From Candidatus Cloacimonas sp. 4484_275 (GTDB lineage: Bacteria > Cloacimonadota > Cloacimonadia > Cloacimonadales > TCS61): 14,597 nucleotides of DNA. The notes below the pieces were generated by a model. It did not search any database. It was not told where the DNA came from and saw only the letters and a program-made list of their open reading frames with translations. Position 1 is the stretch's first letter; every line of letters begins with the position of its first letter. The stretch covers positions 1 to 14,597 of the forward strand of contig NATF01000052.1 in assembly GCA_002085205.1 (NCBI GenBank), in the 5' to 3' direction. Positions 6,248-12,409 of the stretch are shown piece by piece. The position numbers were made by a program, and so were the translations under genes.

Positions 6248-6433
6248 TTGGCTAAGAAATCATTAATCGTAAAACAGCAGAAAAAACCGAAATTTGCAGT
6301 AAGAAAATATTCACGCTGCAAAATTTGCGGACGATCTCGTGGTTATATGCGCGATTTTGGTCTTTGCCGTCTTTGTTTCAGAAAATTGGCATCAGAAGGT
6401 CAAATTCCGGGAATTAAAAAGGCTAGTTGGTAA
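6248..6433 (+). CDS. rpsN: 30S ribosomal protein S14, zinc-binding short form
   Basis: S14 binds 16S rRNA in the 30S head near S10 and S19. The 61-residue product is the short, zinc-ribbon type: Cys24 and Cys27 in RCKICGR and Cys40 and Cys43 in LCRLCFR. It ends with GQIPGIKKASW, the standard terminus. The start codon is TTG with a good AGGAG six bases upstream; the next in-frame Met (Met34) lies well inside the domain. It follows the damaged rplE and is itself complete. Confidence 0.98.
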   Translation: MAKKSLIVKQQKKPKFAVRKYSRCKICGRSRGYMRDFGLCRLCFRKLASEGQIPGIKKASW

Positions 6434-6437
6434 GGAG
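6432..6437 (+). promoter_or_regulatory. Shine-Dalgarno site deciding the rpsH start
   Basis: AAGGAG, overlapping the rpsN stop region, lies six bases before ATG 6444. The open frame extends upstream inside rpsN to 6339, but this site and the conserved MSVTDPIADA peptide show that translation begins at 6444. Confidence 0.9.
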
Positions 6438-6443
6438 ATAAAA

Positions 6444-6857
6444 ATGAGCGTAACAGATCCAATTGCTGATGCAATCACGAAAATAAGAAATGCTTACAGG
6501 GCAAAACACAAGACGGTTACCATCAATCACAGTAACCTAAACGAAGCTATTGTGAAAATTCTGGCTGACGAAAATTTTATCAACAGCTATGAATTGATTG
6601 ATGTTAATCCGGAGAAAAAAATTCACAGAAAACAGATATTTATAAATTTACGATACACCAACAGCGGTGAACCGGTTCTGAAAGGAATTCAAAGAGTTAG
6701 CAAACCGGGACTTCGGATTTATGTTAACTCCAGAAATATTCCGCGCGTTTATAATAATACCGGTTGCGCCATTCTTTCGACAAATCTCGGTGTTATGGTC
6801 GATAGAGATGCTCGCAAGAAAAAAGTTGGCGGTGAATACATCTGTAAAGTTTGGTAG
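6444..6857 (+). CDS. rpsH: 30S ribosomal protein S8
   Basis: S8 is a primary 16S rRNA-binding protein of the 30S platform and, in E. coli, the translational repressor of the spc operon. The 137-residue product begins MSVTDPIADAITKIRNA and ends with the signature CAILSTNLGVMVDRDARKKK then VGGEYICKVW. KGIQRVSKPGLRIYV near the middle is also typical. The frame is open further upstream, but the ATG at 6444 with AAGGAG is clearly the start. The gene lies ten bases after rpsN. Confidence 0.98.
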   Translation: MSVTDPIADAITKIRNAYRAKHKTVTINHSNLNEAIVKILADENFINSYELIDVNPEKKIHRKQIFINLRYTNSGEPVLKGIQRVSKPGLRIYVNSRNIPRVYNNTGCAILSTNLGVMVDRDARKKKVGGEYICKVW

Positions 6858-6863
6858 GGAGGA
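6857..6863 (+). promoter_or_regulatory. Shine-Dalgarno site for rplF GTG start
   Basis: GGGAGGA, beginning at the last base of the rpsH stop, lies three to five bases before GTG 6867 and sets the start at the conserved SRIGKTPVKLP peptide. Confidence 0.8.
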
Positions 6864-6866
6864 ATC

Positions 6867-7439
6867 GTGTCAAGAATAGGAAAAACTCCTGTAAAATTGC
6901 CGGAAGGCGTAAAAGCCGAAATTAATAAAAATAAGATAACGATCAGCGGAAAACTGGGAAAACTGGAATATAACCTTTTAGACGGTATTTCCGTGCGTGA
7001 AGAAAACGGATTGCTGTTTGTGAGCAGAAGCGACGATACGAAAGAGCAAAAGTCTTTCCACGGACTTACCAGAGCATTGATTAACAATATGGTTATCGGT
7101 GTGAGCAAAGGTTATGAAAAAGTTTTGCAAGTTATTGGAACAGGTTATACCGCTGAAACCGTAGGTCCTTGGCTCAAGTTGAATGTTGGTTATTCACACG
7201 AAATTTTGCTGGAAATTCCGGAAGGGATAAAAGTGGAAGCTCAAGCAATTCCCAGAAGAGAGCAAGGTCCGCTTCAGGTTCAAGCGGTTATTAAAGTGAG
7301 CGGAATTGACAAAGAAAAAGTCGGTCAATTTGCGGCAGAAATAAGACATTGCCGTCCGCCTGCACCTAATTTGAAAGGCAAGGGAATTCGCTGGGAAGGT
7401 GAACGAGTACGAATTGTTTCCAAATCCAGCACACAATAA
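6867..7439 (+). CDS. rplF: 50S ribosomal protein L6
   Basis: L6 lies near the GTPase-associated region of the 50S subunit and has two similar RNA-binding domains. The 190-residue product begins SRIGKTPVKLPEGV and contains SFHGLTRALINNMVIGVSKG (about 63-82) and GYSHEILLEIPEGIKVE. The C-terminal KGKGIRWEGERVR motif is recognisable. Compared with the usual 177-184 residues there is an insert of about ten residues (AIPRREQGPLQV, near 126-137) before the KVSGIDKEKVGQFAAEIR block. The final residues SKSSTQ differ from the common basic end. The start is GTG. Confidence 0.97.
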   Translation: MSRIGKTPVKLPEGVKAEINKNKITISGKLGKLEYNLLDGISVREENGLLFVSRSDDTKEQKSFHGLTRALINNMVIGVSKGYEKVLQVIGTGYTAETVGPWLKLNVGYSHEILLEIPEGIKVEAQAIPRREQGPLQVQAVIKVSGIDKEKVGQFAAEIRHCRPPAPNLKGKGIRWEGERVRIVSKSSTQ

Positions 7440-7458
7440 ATTTCAATAGGATGAAATT

Positions 7459-7848
7459 ATGAGAAATACGATCACATACAAGAAAAGATTGGCTCGAGAA
7501 AGAAGAAAAAAATCGATTAGAAAAAAGGTTTTCGGATATTCCGATAAACCCAGATTGGTTGTTTTTCGCAGTTTGAAAAATATTAGTGCTCAGATCATCG
7601 ATGACGAAAAGGGAATAACACTGGTTTCGATGTCCACTCTTTCAAAAGATTTTCAAGCTGGTGAGAAAGCCAAAAAGAAAACGGAAATGAGCTTTGCAGT
7701 AGGATATCAGTTAGGTAAAAAAGCGATCGAGAAAGGCATTAAAAAAGTCTGTTTCGACAGAAACGGTTACCTTTATCACGGGCGAGTAAAAGCTCTTGCC
7801 GACGGCGTGAGAAAAGCCGGTGAAGAAGCCGGAATAAAGATGTTTTAA
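7459..7848 (+). CDS. rplR: 50S ribosomal protein L18
   Basis: L18 binds 5S rRNA together with L5 and places it in the central protuberance. The 129-residue product shows RRKKSIRKKVFG near the start, DKPRLVVFRSLKNISAQIID at about 29-48, and the C-terminal signature VCFDRNGYLYHGRVKALADGV. It is slightly longer than the usual ~117-122 because of variable loops. AATAGGA precedes the ATG. L18 is intact even though its partner L5 upstream is not. Confidence 0.98.
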   Translation: MRNTITYKKRLARERRKKSIRKKVFGYSDKPRLVVFRSLKNISAQIIDDEKGITLVSMSTLSKDFQAGEKAKKKTEMSFAVGYQLGKKAIEKGIKKVCFDRNGYLYHGRVKALADGVRKAGEEAGIKMF

Positions 7849-7857
7849 GAGGGAATA

Positions 7858-8391
7858 ATGGAACAGAAGAAAAATAATTCTCAAGTTGAAGATAAATTTG
7901 CGGTGGAAAAAATTGTTACCACTAACAGAGTGGCAAAGGTTGTTAAAGGCGGAAGAAATTTCAGTTTTAACGCCACTGTTGTTGTTGGTAACAAAGAAGG
8001 AAGAGTCGGAGTTGGGACCGGTAAGGCGAATGAATTGGTTGATGCGATCAGGAAAGCAAAGGAAAAAGCGTCAAAAAATATGTTTTCGGTTCCTATCGTC
8101 AAAGGTACTATTCCTCATGAAATTATCGGTCGTTTCGGTGCCAGCAAGATAATGTTGAGACCCGCTTCTCCCGGAACGGGAATTATTGCCGGCGGTCCTG
8201 CTCGGGCGATTTTAGAAGCTTCCGGTATAGAAAATATTCTCACAAAATCTCTTGGTTCCAATACACCCGCTAATGTTGTGAAAGCAACCGTGGATGGTTT
8301 GAGCAAATTAAGAACTATTAAGCAAGTTGCCAGATTCAGAGGAAAAACCATTGCCGAATTAACCGGTCAGGAGGAGACAGATGCGTCTTAA
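7858..8391 (+). CDS. rpsE: 30S ribosomal protein S5
   Basis: S5 acts in decoding accuracy and at the mRNA entry site, next to S4 and S3. The 177-residue product has the double-stranded RNA-binding-like N-terminal domain with TTNRVAKVVKGGRNFSFNAT (about 21-40), VGVGTGKANELVDAIRKA, then the C-terminal domain with KGTIPHEIIGRFGASKI and KSLGSNTPANVVKAT. Length is normal. GAGGG precedes the ATG. Its last 11 bases overlap rpmD. Confidence 0.98.
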   Translation: MEQKKNNSQVEDKFAVEKIVTTNRVAKVVKGGRNFSFNATVVVGNKEGRVGVGTGKANELVDAIRKAKEKASKNMFSVPIVKGTIPHEIIGRFGASKIMLRPASPGTGIIAGGPARAILEASGIENILTKSLGSNTPANVVKATVDGLSKLRTIKQVARFRGKTIAELTGQEETDAS

Positions 8392-8698
8392 AATTACTCA
8401 AATCAGAAGTACTATAAAAAGAAAAGAAGACCAAAAACGAACCATTGCCGCTCTGGGATTGGGAAAAATTAACAGAGTAAAAATTCACGACGATACTCCC
8501 GTAATTCGCGGAATGATAAAAAAAGTGGTTCATCTCGTAAAAGTAGAAGAACTCAAAGAAGAGACAAAAAAAGCCGCATCCAAACCAAAAAAATCGGTTA
8601 AAAAGGCAACCGAAAAAAAAGAAGTTAAAACTGCAGAAGCAGAAAAATCGGAAAAGAAAAAGATTGTTGAACCTGCCGCAAAAACGGAAAAGGAATAA
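8381..8698 (+). CDS. rpmD: 50S ribosomal protein L30 with Lys/Glu/Ala-rich C-terminal tail
   Basis: L30 is a small 23S rRNA-binding protein. Residues 1-60 form a complete bacterial L30: LKITQIRSTIKRKEDQKRTI, then ALGLGKINR and DTPVIRGMIKKVVHLVKVEE. Bacterial L30 normally ends there. Here a further 45 residues follow with 16 Lys and many Glu and Ala, for example KKAASKPKKSVKKATEKK. The tail looks disordered and histone-like. The frame and Shine-Dalgarno (GGAGGAG inside rpsE) are clear, and the stop is 17 bases before rplO, so the tail is not a missed stop into another gene. Its role is unknown. Confidence 0.95.
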   Translation: MRLKITQIRSTIKRKEDQKRTIAALGLGKINRVKIHDDTPVIRGMIKKVVHLVKVEELKEETKKAASKPKKSVKKATEKKEVKTAEAEKSEKKKIVEPAAKTEKE

Positions 8699-8715
8699 CG
8701 GGCAAGGAGAAAATA

Positions 8716-9168
8716 ATGGAACTTCATAATATTAAACGTCCCCGAATAAAAAAACATAAAAAAAGATTGGGTAAAGGTCAGGGAACAGGACAAGGCGGAA
8801 CAGCCGGAAAAGGGCATAAAGGACAGAAAGCTCGTTCGGGCGGAAATATTCCGGCATGGTTTGAAGGCGGTCAAATGCCTTTGCAGAGACGAGTTCCCAA
8901 AAGAGGTTTTACAAATATTTTCAAAAAACAATATAGAATTGTGAATTTGAAACAGCTCTTGGCTTTTGAAGACGAAGAATTTGATATTGAAAAATTTGAA
9001 GCTTTGAATCTTATCAGAAAAGCGAAAGCGAGAGAAAAAGCTCCGGTAAAAGTTTTGGCAAAAGGTGCCGAAGAATTTAATAAAAAAGTAAAAATAAAAG
9101 CAAATGCGTTCTCTAAAACCGCTAAAGAAATAATTGAAAAGAACGGCGGCAGCGTGGAGGTAATTTAA
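8716..9168 (+). CDS. rplO: 50S ribosomal protein L15
   Basis: L15 is a late-assembling 23S rRNA-binding protein. The 150-residue product has the glycine-rich basic N-terminal extension KRLGKGQGTGQGGTAGKGHK at about 16-35, GGQMPLQRRVPKRGF at about 51-65, and a complete C-terminal domain ending IIEKNGGSVEVI. AAGGAG precedes the ATG. It is followed after one base by secY, whose ribosome site lies inside rplO. Confidence 0.98.
   Translation: MELHNIKRPRIKKHKKRLGKGQGTGQGGTAGKGHKGQKARSGGNIPAWFEGGQMPLQRRVPKRGFTNIFKKQYRIVNLKQLLAFEDEEFDIEKFEALNLIRKAKAREKAPVKVLAKGAEEFNKKVKIKANAFSKTAKEIIEKNGGSVEVI
9156..9160 (+). promoter_or_regulatory. Shine-Dalgarno site for secY GTG start
   Basis: GGAGG within the last codons of rplO lies nine bases before GTG 9170. 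It supports GTG initiation and coupled translation of SecY with L15. Confidence 0.8.
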
Positions 9169-9169
9169 A

Positions 9170-10510
9170 GTGTTAGAAAGTATTGGAAATGTTTTTAAAA
9201 TTCCCGATTTAAAAAGAAAGATACTTTTTACGGCTCTGATCTTGGTTATTTATCGATTGGGCGGTTTTGTTCCGACTCCGGGTGTAAATGCCAACGTTAT
9301 CAGTTCTTTTTTCAATAGTGCCGGCGCATCCGGAAATCTTTTCGGGTTGGCAAATATGTTTTCCGGCGGAAACTTGGGACGTCTTTCTATTTTCGCCCTC
9401 GGAATTATGCCGTACATTACCACTTCTATTGTTATTCAACTTTTGGGAAGCATTATTCCTTTTTTTGAAAGATTGAAAAAAGAAGGAGCCGAAGGTCAAA
9501 AGAAAATTAATCAATATACTCGTTACGGAACGGTTGCTGTTGCCGCTTTTCAGGCAATTGGTATAAGTTTTTGGACGCAATCCATAACCGCTCCCATTAT
9601 GGTAAACGGTGTGGAAAAAGTTGTTCCTGCAGTAACTCATCCGGGACTTTTATTTGTTCTGCCAAGCGTAATTACTCTGACAACCGGTGTAATTTTCATT
9701 ATGTGGTTAGGAGAACAAATAACGGAACATGGAATAGGAAATGGAATTTCTTTGATTATTTTTGCGGGAATTATTGCGCGTTATCCGATAGGATTCTGGC
9801 GTATGTTTGAATATGTTCGTGACGGAATTATGCCGATCTTCACAGCGGTTATTGTTCTTATTGTTATGGTGGGCGTAACGGCTGCCGTGGTTTTGGTTAC
9901 AGAAGCCACCAGAAAAATACCGGTTCAATATGCGAAAAGAATTATCGGGCGGAAAGTATATGGCGGACAAAGCACTTATATTCCGTTAAAAGTGAATACC
10001 GCCGGAGTTATTCCGATTATTTTCGCGCAATCCGTTTTGATGTTTCCTAAAACGATAGCGACATTTTTCAGGGGAAGTGCTTTTGCCGATATTATTACGA
10101 GTTGGCTTTCCAGAGGAAGTTTTGTTTACACGACTCTTTATGTTCTTTTAATTATCTTCTTTGCATATTTTTATACCGCTATGGTTTTGAATCCGATTGA
10201 AATGGCGGAAAATATGAAAAAATACGGTGGTTTTATCCCCGGCAGAAAGCCAGGTAAAAAAACTGCCGAATATATTAATAATATTCTTTTACGAGTAACA
10301 TTGCCCGGTGCTGTGTTTTTTGCATTTGTCGCCGTGTTACCTGATTTTCTTTCCAAATGGGCAAATTTACCTTTCTATTTCGGTGGAACAGGTTTAATTA
10401 TTGTTGTCGGTGTTGCTCTCGATACCCTTCAACAAATCGAATCTCATCTTGTCATGCGTCATTATGAAGGATTTATGAAGAAGGGAAAATTGAGAGGACG
10501 AAGAGCATAG
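9170..10510 (+). CDS. secY: Protein translocase channel subunit SecY
   Basis: SecY is the channel of the SecYEG translocon in the cytoplasmic membrane, exporting proteins with SecA or inserting them with the ribosome. The 446-residue product has the expected ten hydrophobic segments, at roughly residues 18-35, 72-92, 119-136, 160-180, 192-208, 220-243, 276-296, 320-340, 374-394 and 402-420. Diagnostic motifs include YRLGGFVPTPGV (28-39), MPYITTSIVIQLL (80-92), GEQITEHGIGNGISLIIFAG (181-200) and NPIEMAENMKKYGGFIPG (341-358). The last cytoplasmic stretch, HYEGFMKKGKLRGRR, is complete. The start is GTG. The gene directly precedes map; adk, often between them in Proteobacteria and Firmicutes, is absent. 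Confidence 0.98.
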   Translation: MLESIGNVFKIPDLKRKILFTALILVIYRLGGFVPTPGVNANVISSFFNSAGASGNLFGLANMFSGGNLGRLSIFALGIMPYITTSIVIQLLGSIIPFFERLKKEGAEGQKKINQYTRYGTVAVAAFQAIGISFWTQSITAPIMVNGVEKVVPAVTHPGLLFVLPSVITLTTGVIFIMWLGEQITEHGIGNGISLIIFAGIIARYPIGFWRMFEYVRDGIMPIFTAVIVLIVMVGVTAAVVLVTEATRKIPVQYAKRIIGRKVYGGQSTYIPLKVNTAGVIPIIFAQSVLMFPKTIATFFRGSAFADIITSWLSRGSFVYTTLYVLLIIFFAYFYTAMVLNPIEMAENMKKYGGFIPGRKPGKKTAEYINNILLRVTLPGAVFFAFVAVLPDFLSKWANLPFYFGGTGLIIVVGVALDTLQQIESHLVMRHYEGFMKKGKLRGRRA

Positions 10511-10543
10511 TTCTTTGATAATTTCTAAATAAGTGTCGGAAGC

Positions 10544-11212
10544 ATGATAAGCATAAAAAATCGGGATGAAATTCTTAAAATGAGAGAAAGCAACCGTATC
10601 GTTGCGCTCCTTTTACACGAAGTTAGAGAATTAATTAAACCGGGGATTTCTACGAAAGAACTTGATGAATTTGCCGAAGACTTGATTCGAAAAGAAGGAG
10701 GCATTCCTGCTTTCAAAGGTTACCAAATCCCTGGATTAAAACCTTTTCCCGGTGCCATTTGTGCTTCCATAAATGATTGTATAGTTCACGGCATTCCCTC
10801 TCCCGAAAAAAAATTGCGAGACGGAGACATCATCGGAATTGATGTGGGCGTTCTAAAAAACGGATTTTACGGAGACGGAGCTTTCACTTATATTGTGGGA
10901 TCTTCTACGGAAAAGATTGACAGATTATTGCAGGTAACAAAAGAGGCTCTGAATCGGGGAATTGCTGCTGCACACGGAATCGGAACCCAATTACACGAAG
11001 ATCCGATTGTACCGAATTTCGGGAGAAAAGGAAAAGGTCCGCGATTGCGCGAAGGAATGACGATTGCCATTGAACCAATGGTTAATATCGGAACGAATAG
11101 AGTGACTGAAAAAGGTTGGGAATTTTTTGTTGCCGACGGTTCCTTGTCCGCTCATTTTGAACATACGATTTTGATAACGGACAACGAGCCGGAAATATTA
11201 ACCAGAATTTAA
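10544..11212 (+). CDS. map: Methionine aminopeptidase type I, internally shortened
   Basis: MetAP removes the initiator methionine from nascent proteins using a two-metal site. The expected ligands are all visible: Asp100 (GIDVG), Asp111 (YGDGA), His144 (HGIG), Glu177 (AIEPMVN) and Glu206 (HFEHT), plus substrate-contacting His82 (VHGIPS) and His151 (LHEDP). The product is 222 residues against about 248-255. The sequence TKEALNRGIAAA (132-143) runs directly into HGIG, where the family has about 30 residues of KPGxxxxDIxxAIQxYVE...VxxYVG type. The frame is preserved, equal to about 90 bases missing near 10972. Loss of that helix-strand segment before a metal ligand should disturb the fold. The ribosome site (GGAAG) is unusually close to the ATG, but the N-terminus ISIKNRDEILKMR is canonical. 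Confidence 0.94.
   Translation: MISIKNRDEILKMRESNRIVALLLHEVRELIKPGISTKELDEFAEDLIRKEGGIPAFKGYQIPGLKPFPGAICASINDCIVHGIPSPEKKLRDGDIIGIDVGVLKNGFYGDGAFTYIVGSSTEKIDRLLQVTKEALNRGIAAAHGIGTQLHEDPIVPNFGRKGKGPRLREGMTIAIEPMVNIGTNRVTEKGWEFFVADGSLSAHFEHTILITDNEPEILTRI
10967..10978 (+). other. map: Junction of the missing methionine aminopeptidase segment
   Basis: Codons Ala142-Ala143 meet His144 at 10972/10973. Family members have about 30 residues between the helix ending here and the conserved HGIG. The size is inferred from typical family sequences, not from an alignment run here. Confidence 0.65.
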
Positions 11213-11223
11213 GGAAAATTATT

Positions 11224-11442
11224 ATGGCGAAAGAAGGTGTAATAGAAGTCGAAGGAATTGTCAAAGAGGCATTACCTAATACGACTTTTAAGGTAGAGTT
11301 GGAAAATGGGCATGAAATTTTGGCTCATAGCTCCGGTAAAATGAGAATGCATTATATCAGAATTTTGCCGGGAGACAAAGTGAAAGTGGAATTATCGCCC
11401 TACGATTTAACTCGAGGACGAATTGTGTATCGCTATAAATGA
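11224..11442 (+). CDS. infA: Translation initiation factor IF-1
   Basis: IF-1 is a small OB-fold (S1-like) protein that binds the 30S A site during initiation, with IF-2 and IF-3. The 72-residue product has exactly the usual length. It begins MAKEGVIEVEGIVKEALPN, has the core ELENGHEILAHSSGKMRMHY (about 25-44) and IRILPGDKVKVELSPYDL, and ends GRIVYRYK. AAGGA overlaps the map stop and lies nine bases before the ATG. It is complete. Confidence 0.98.
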   Translation: MAKEGVIEVEGIVKEALPNTTFKVELENGHEILAHSSGKMRMHYIRILPGDKVKVELSPYDLTRGRIVYRYK

Positions 11443-11466
11443 TATATAGTTATCAGGAGAAAAAAA

Positions 11467-11583
11467 ATGAAAGTTAGAGCATCTGTAAAAAAAATCTGTA
11501 AAGATTGTAAAATTATTAAGAGAAACGGTGTAGTTAGAGTGATTTGTCCGAGTAATCCAAAACATAAACAAAGACAAGGATAA
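11467..11583 (+). CDS. rpmJ: 50S ribosomal protein L36, zinc-binding form
   Basis: This 38-codon gene lies between infA and rpsM. It reads MKVRASVKKICKDCKIIKRN, then GVVRVICPSNPKHKQRQG and TAA. L36 binds 23S rRNA through a zinc ribbon; the ligands Cys11, Cys14, Cys27 and His33 are all present, so this is the zinc (C+) form. CAGGAG lies seven to twelve bases before the ATG. Length and position are standard. Confidence 0.97.
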   Translation: MKVRASVKKICKDCKIIKRNGVVRVICPSNPKHKQRQG

Positions 11584-11590
11584 AATAAGA

Positions 11591-11596
11591 AGGAGG
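11591..11596 (+). promoter_or_regulatory. Shine-Dalgarno site for rpsM TTG start
   Basis: AGGAGG seven bases before TTG 11604, the strongest ribosome site nearby. It fixes the S13 start at (M)AHIAGVELP. Confidence 0.85.
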
Positions 11597-11603
11597 TTGT
11601 GGT

Positions 11604-11975
11604 TTGGCTCATATAGCAGGCGTTGAATTACCGAGAGATAAAAGAGTAATTATCGGTTTGACATATATTTACGGTATTGGAAAAGCCACGGCGAAAGAAA
11701 TTTTGCAAAAGGTGAATATCGACGAAAATAAACGTGTGAAAGACCTCTCCGTGGAAGAAGAGAAACTTCTGAGAGATGTTATTCAGAATGATTATATTGT
11801 CGAAGGTGAACTCCGAACTCAGGTTGCCATGGATATAAAAAGATTAATGGAAATCGGTTGTTACCGCGGTTTAAGACACAAAAAAGGATTTCCTGTCAGA
11901 GGTCAAAGGACTCACACTAATGCTCGTACCAGAAGGGGCAGACGTCGTGGTTCTATGGTTGGAAAGAAAAAATAA
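11604..11975 (+). CDS. rpsM: 30S ribosomal protein S13
   Basis: S13 lies at the top of the 30S head, forms intersubunit bridges with the 50S and contacts P-site tRNA through its C-terminal tail. The 123-residue product starts AHIAGVELPRDKRV, includes the helix-two-turn-helix motif TYIYGIGKATAKEIL (about 20-34), YRGLRHKKGFPVRGQRTHTN and the basic tail RRGRRRGSMVGKKK. The start codon is TTG with AGGAGG upstream. Nothing is missing. It opens the alpha-operon part. Confidence 0.98.
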   Translation: MAHIAGVELPRDKRVIIGLTYIYGIGKATAKEILQKVNIDENKRVKDLSVEEEKLLRDVIQNDYIVEGELRTQVAMDIKRLMEIGCYRGLRHKKGFPVRGQRTHTNARTRRGRRRGSMVGKKK

Positions 11976-11990
11976 GGAGAGATAAAAACA

Positions 11991-12398
11991 ATGGCTAAAG
12001 CGACAAAAAAAGGTGCACAGAGAAGAGGCAAAAAGAAAAGAATCAGACTTTCTTTTGATGAAGGTGTAGCTCATATTCATTCCAGCTTTAATAACACGAT
12101 TATTACTCTCTCCGATAAAGCCGGAAATGTATTTACATGGTCAAGCGGCGGAAAAATAGGTTATAAAGGTTCCAAGAAAAGCACGCCTTTTGCCGCTCAA
12201 TTGGCTGCGGAAGAGGTTGCAAAAGCTGCTTTGGATATGGGAATAAAAAAAGTTCAGGTTTTCGTGAAAGGACCCGGGGGCGGAAGAGAATCTGCCATTA
12301 GGGCTTTGGATGCAAACGGATTAAAAATAACCATGATAAAAGATAATACGCCATTACCTCATAATGGTTGTAGACCACGAAAAACCAGAAGGATTTAA
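11991..12398 (+). CDS. rpsK: 30S ribosomal protein S11
   Basis: S11 lies on the 30S platform near the mRNA exit. The 135-residue product has a basic N-terminus, then GVAHIHSSFNNTIITLSDKA at about 25-44, GYKGSKKSTPFAAQLAAEEV, VKGPGGGRESAIRAL and the universal end DNTPLPHNGCRPRKTRRI. AAGGAGAG lies upstream of the ATG. Length and motifs are normal and complete. Confidence 0.98.
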   Translation: MAKATKKGAQRRGKKKRIRLSFDEGVAHIHSSFNNTIITLSDKAGNVFTWSSGGKIGYKGSKKSTPFAAQLAAEEVAKAALDMGIKKVQVFVKGPGGGRESAIRALDANGLKITMIKDNTPLPHNGCRPRKTRRI

Positions 12399-12409
12399 GG
12401 GAAAAAATT

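Noticed and set aside
6339..6443. Longer S8 starting inside rpsN
   Set aside because: The conserved S8 N-terminus MSVTDPIADA and AAGGAG put the start at 6444; the upstream part is only rpsN read in another frame.
10511..10543. Internal promoter between secY and map
   Set aside because: The 33-base gap, the longest in the cluster, has no hexamer pair at correct spacing.
11440..11455. Small hairpin (TGATA/TATCA) between infA and rpmJ, possibly masking the rpmJ ribosome site
   Set aside because: Only five mostly A-T pairs; too weak to call regulatory.
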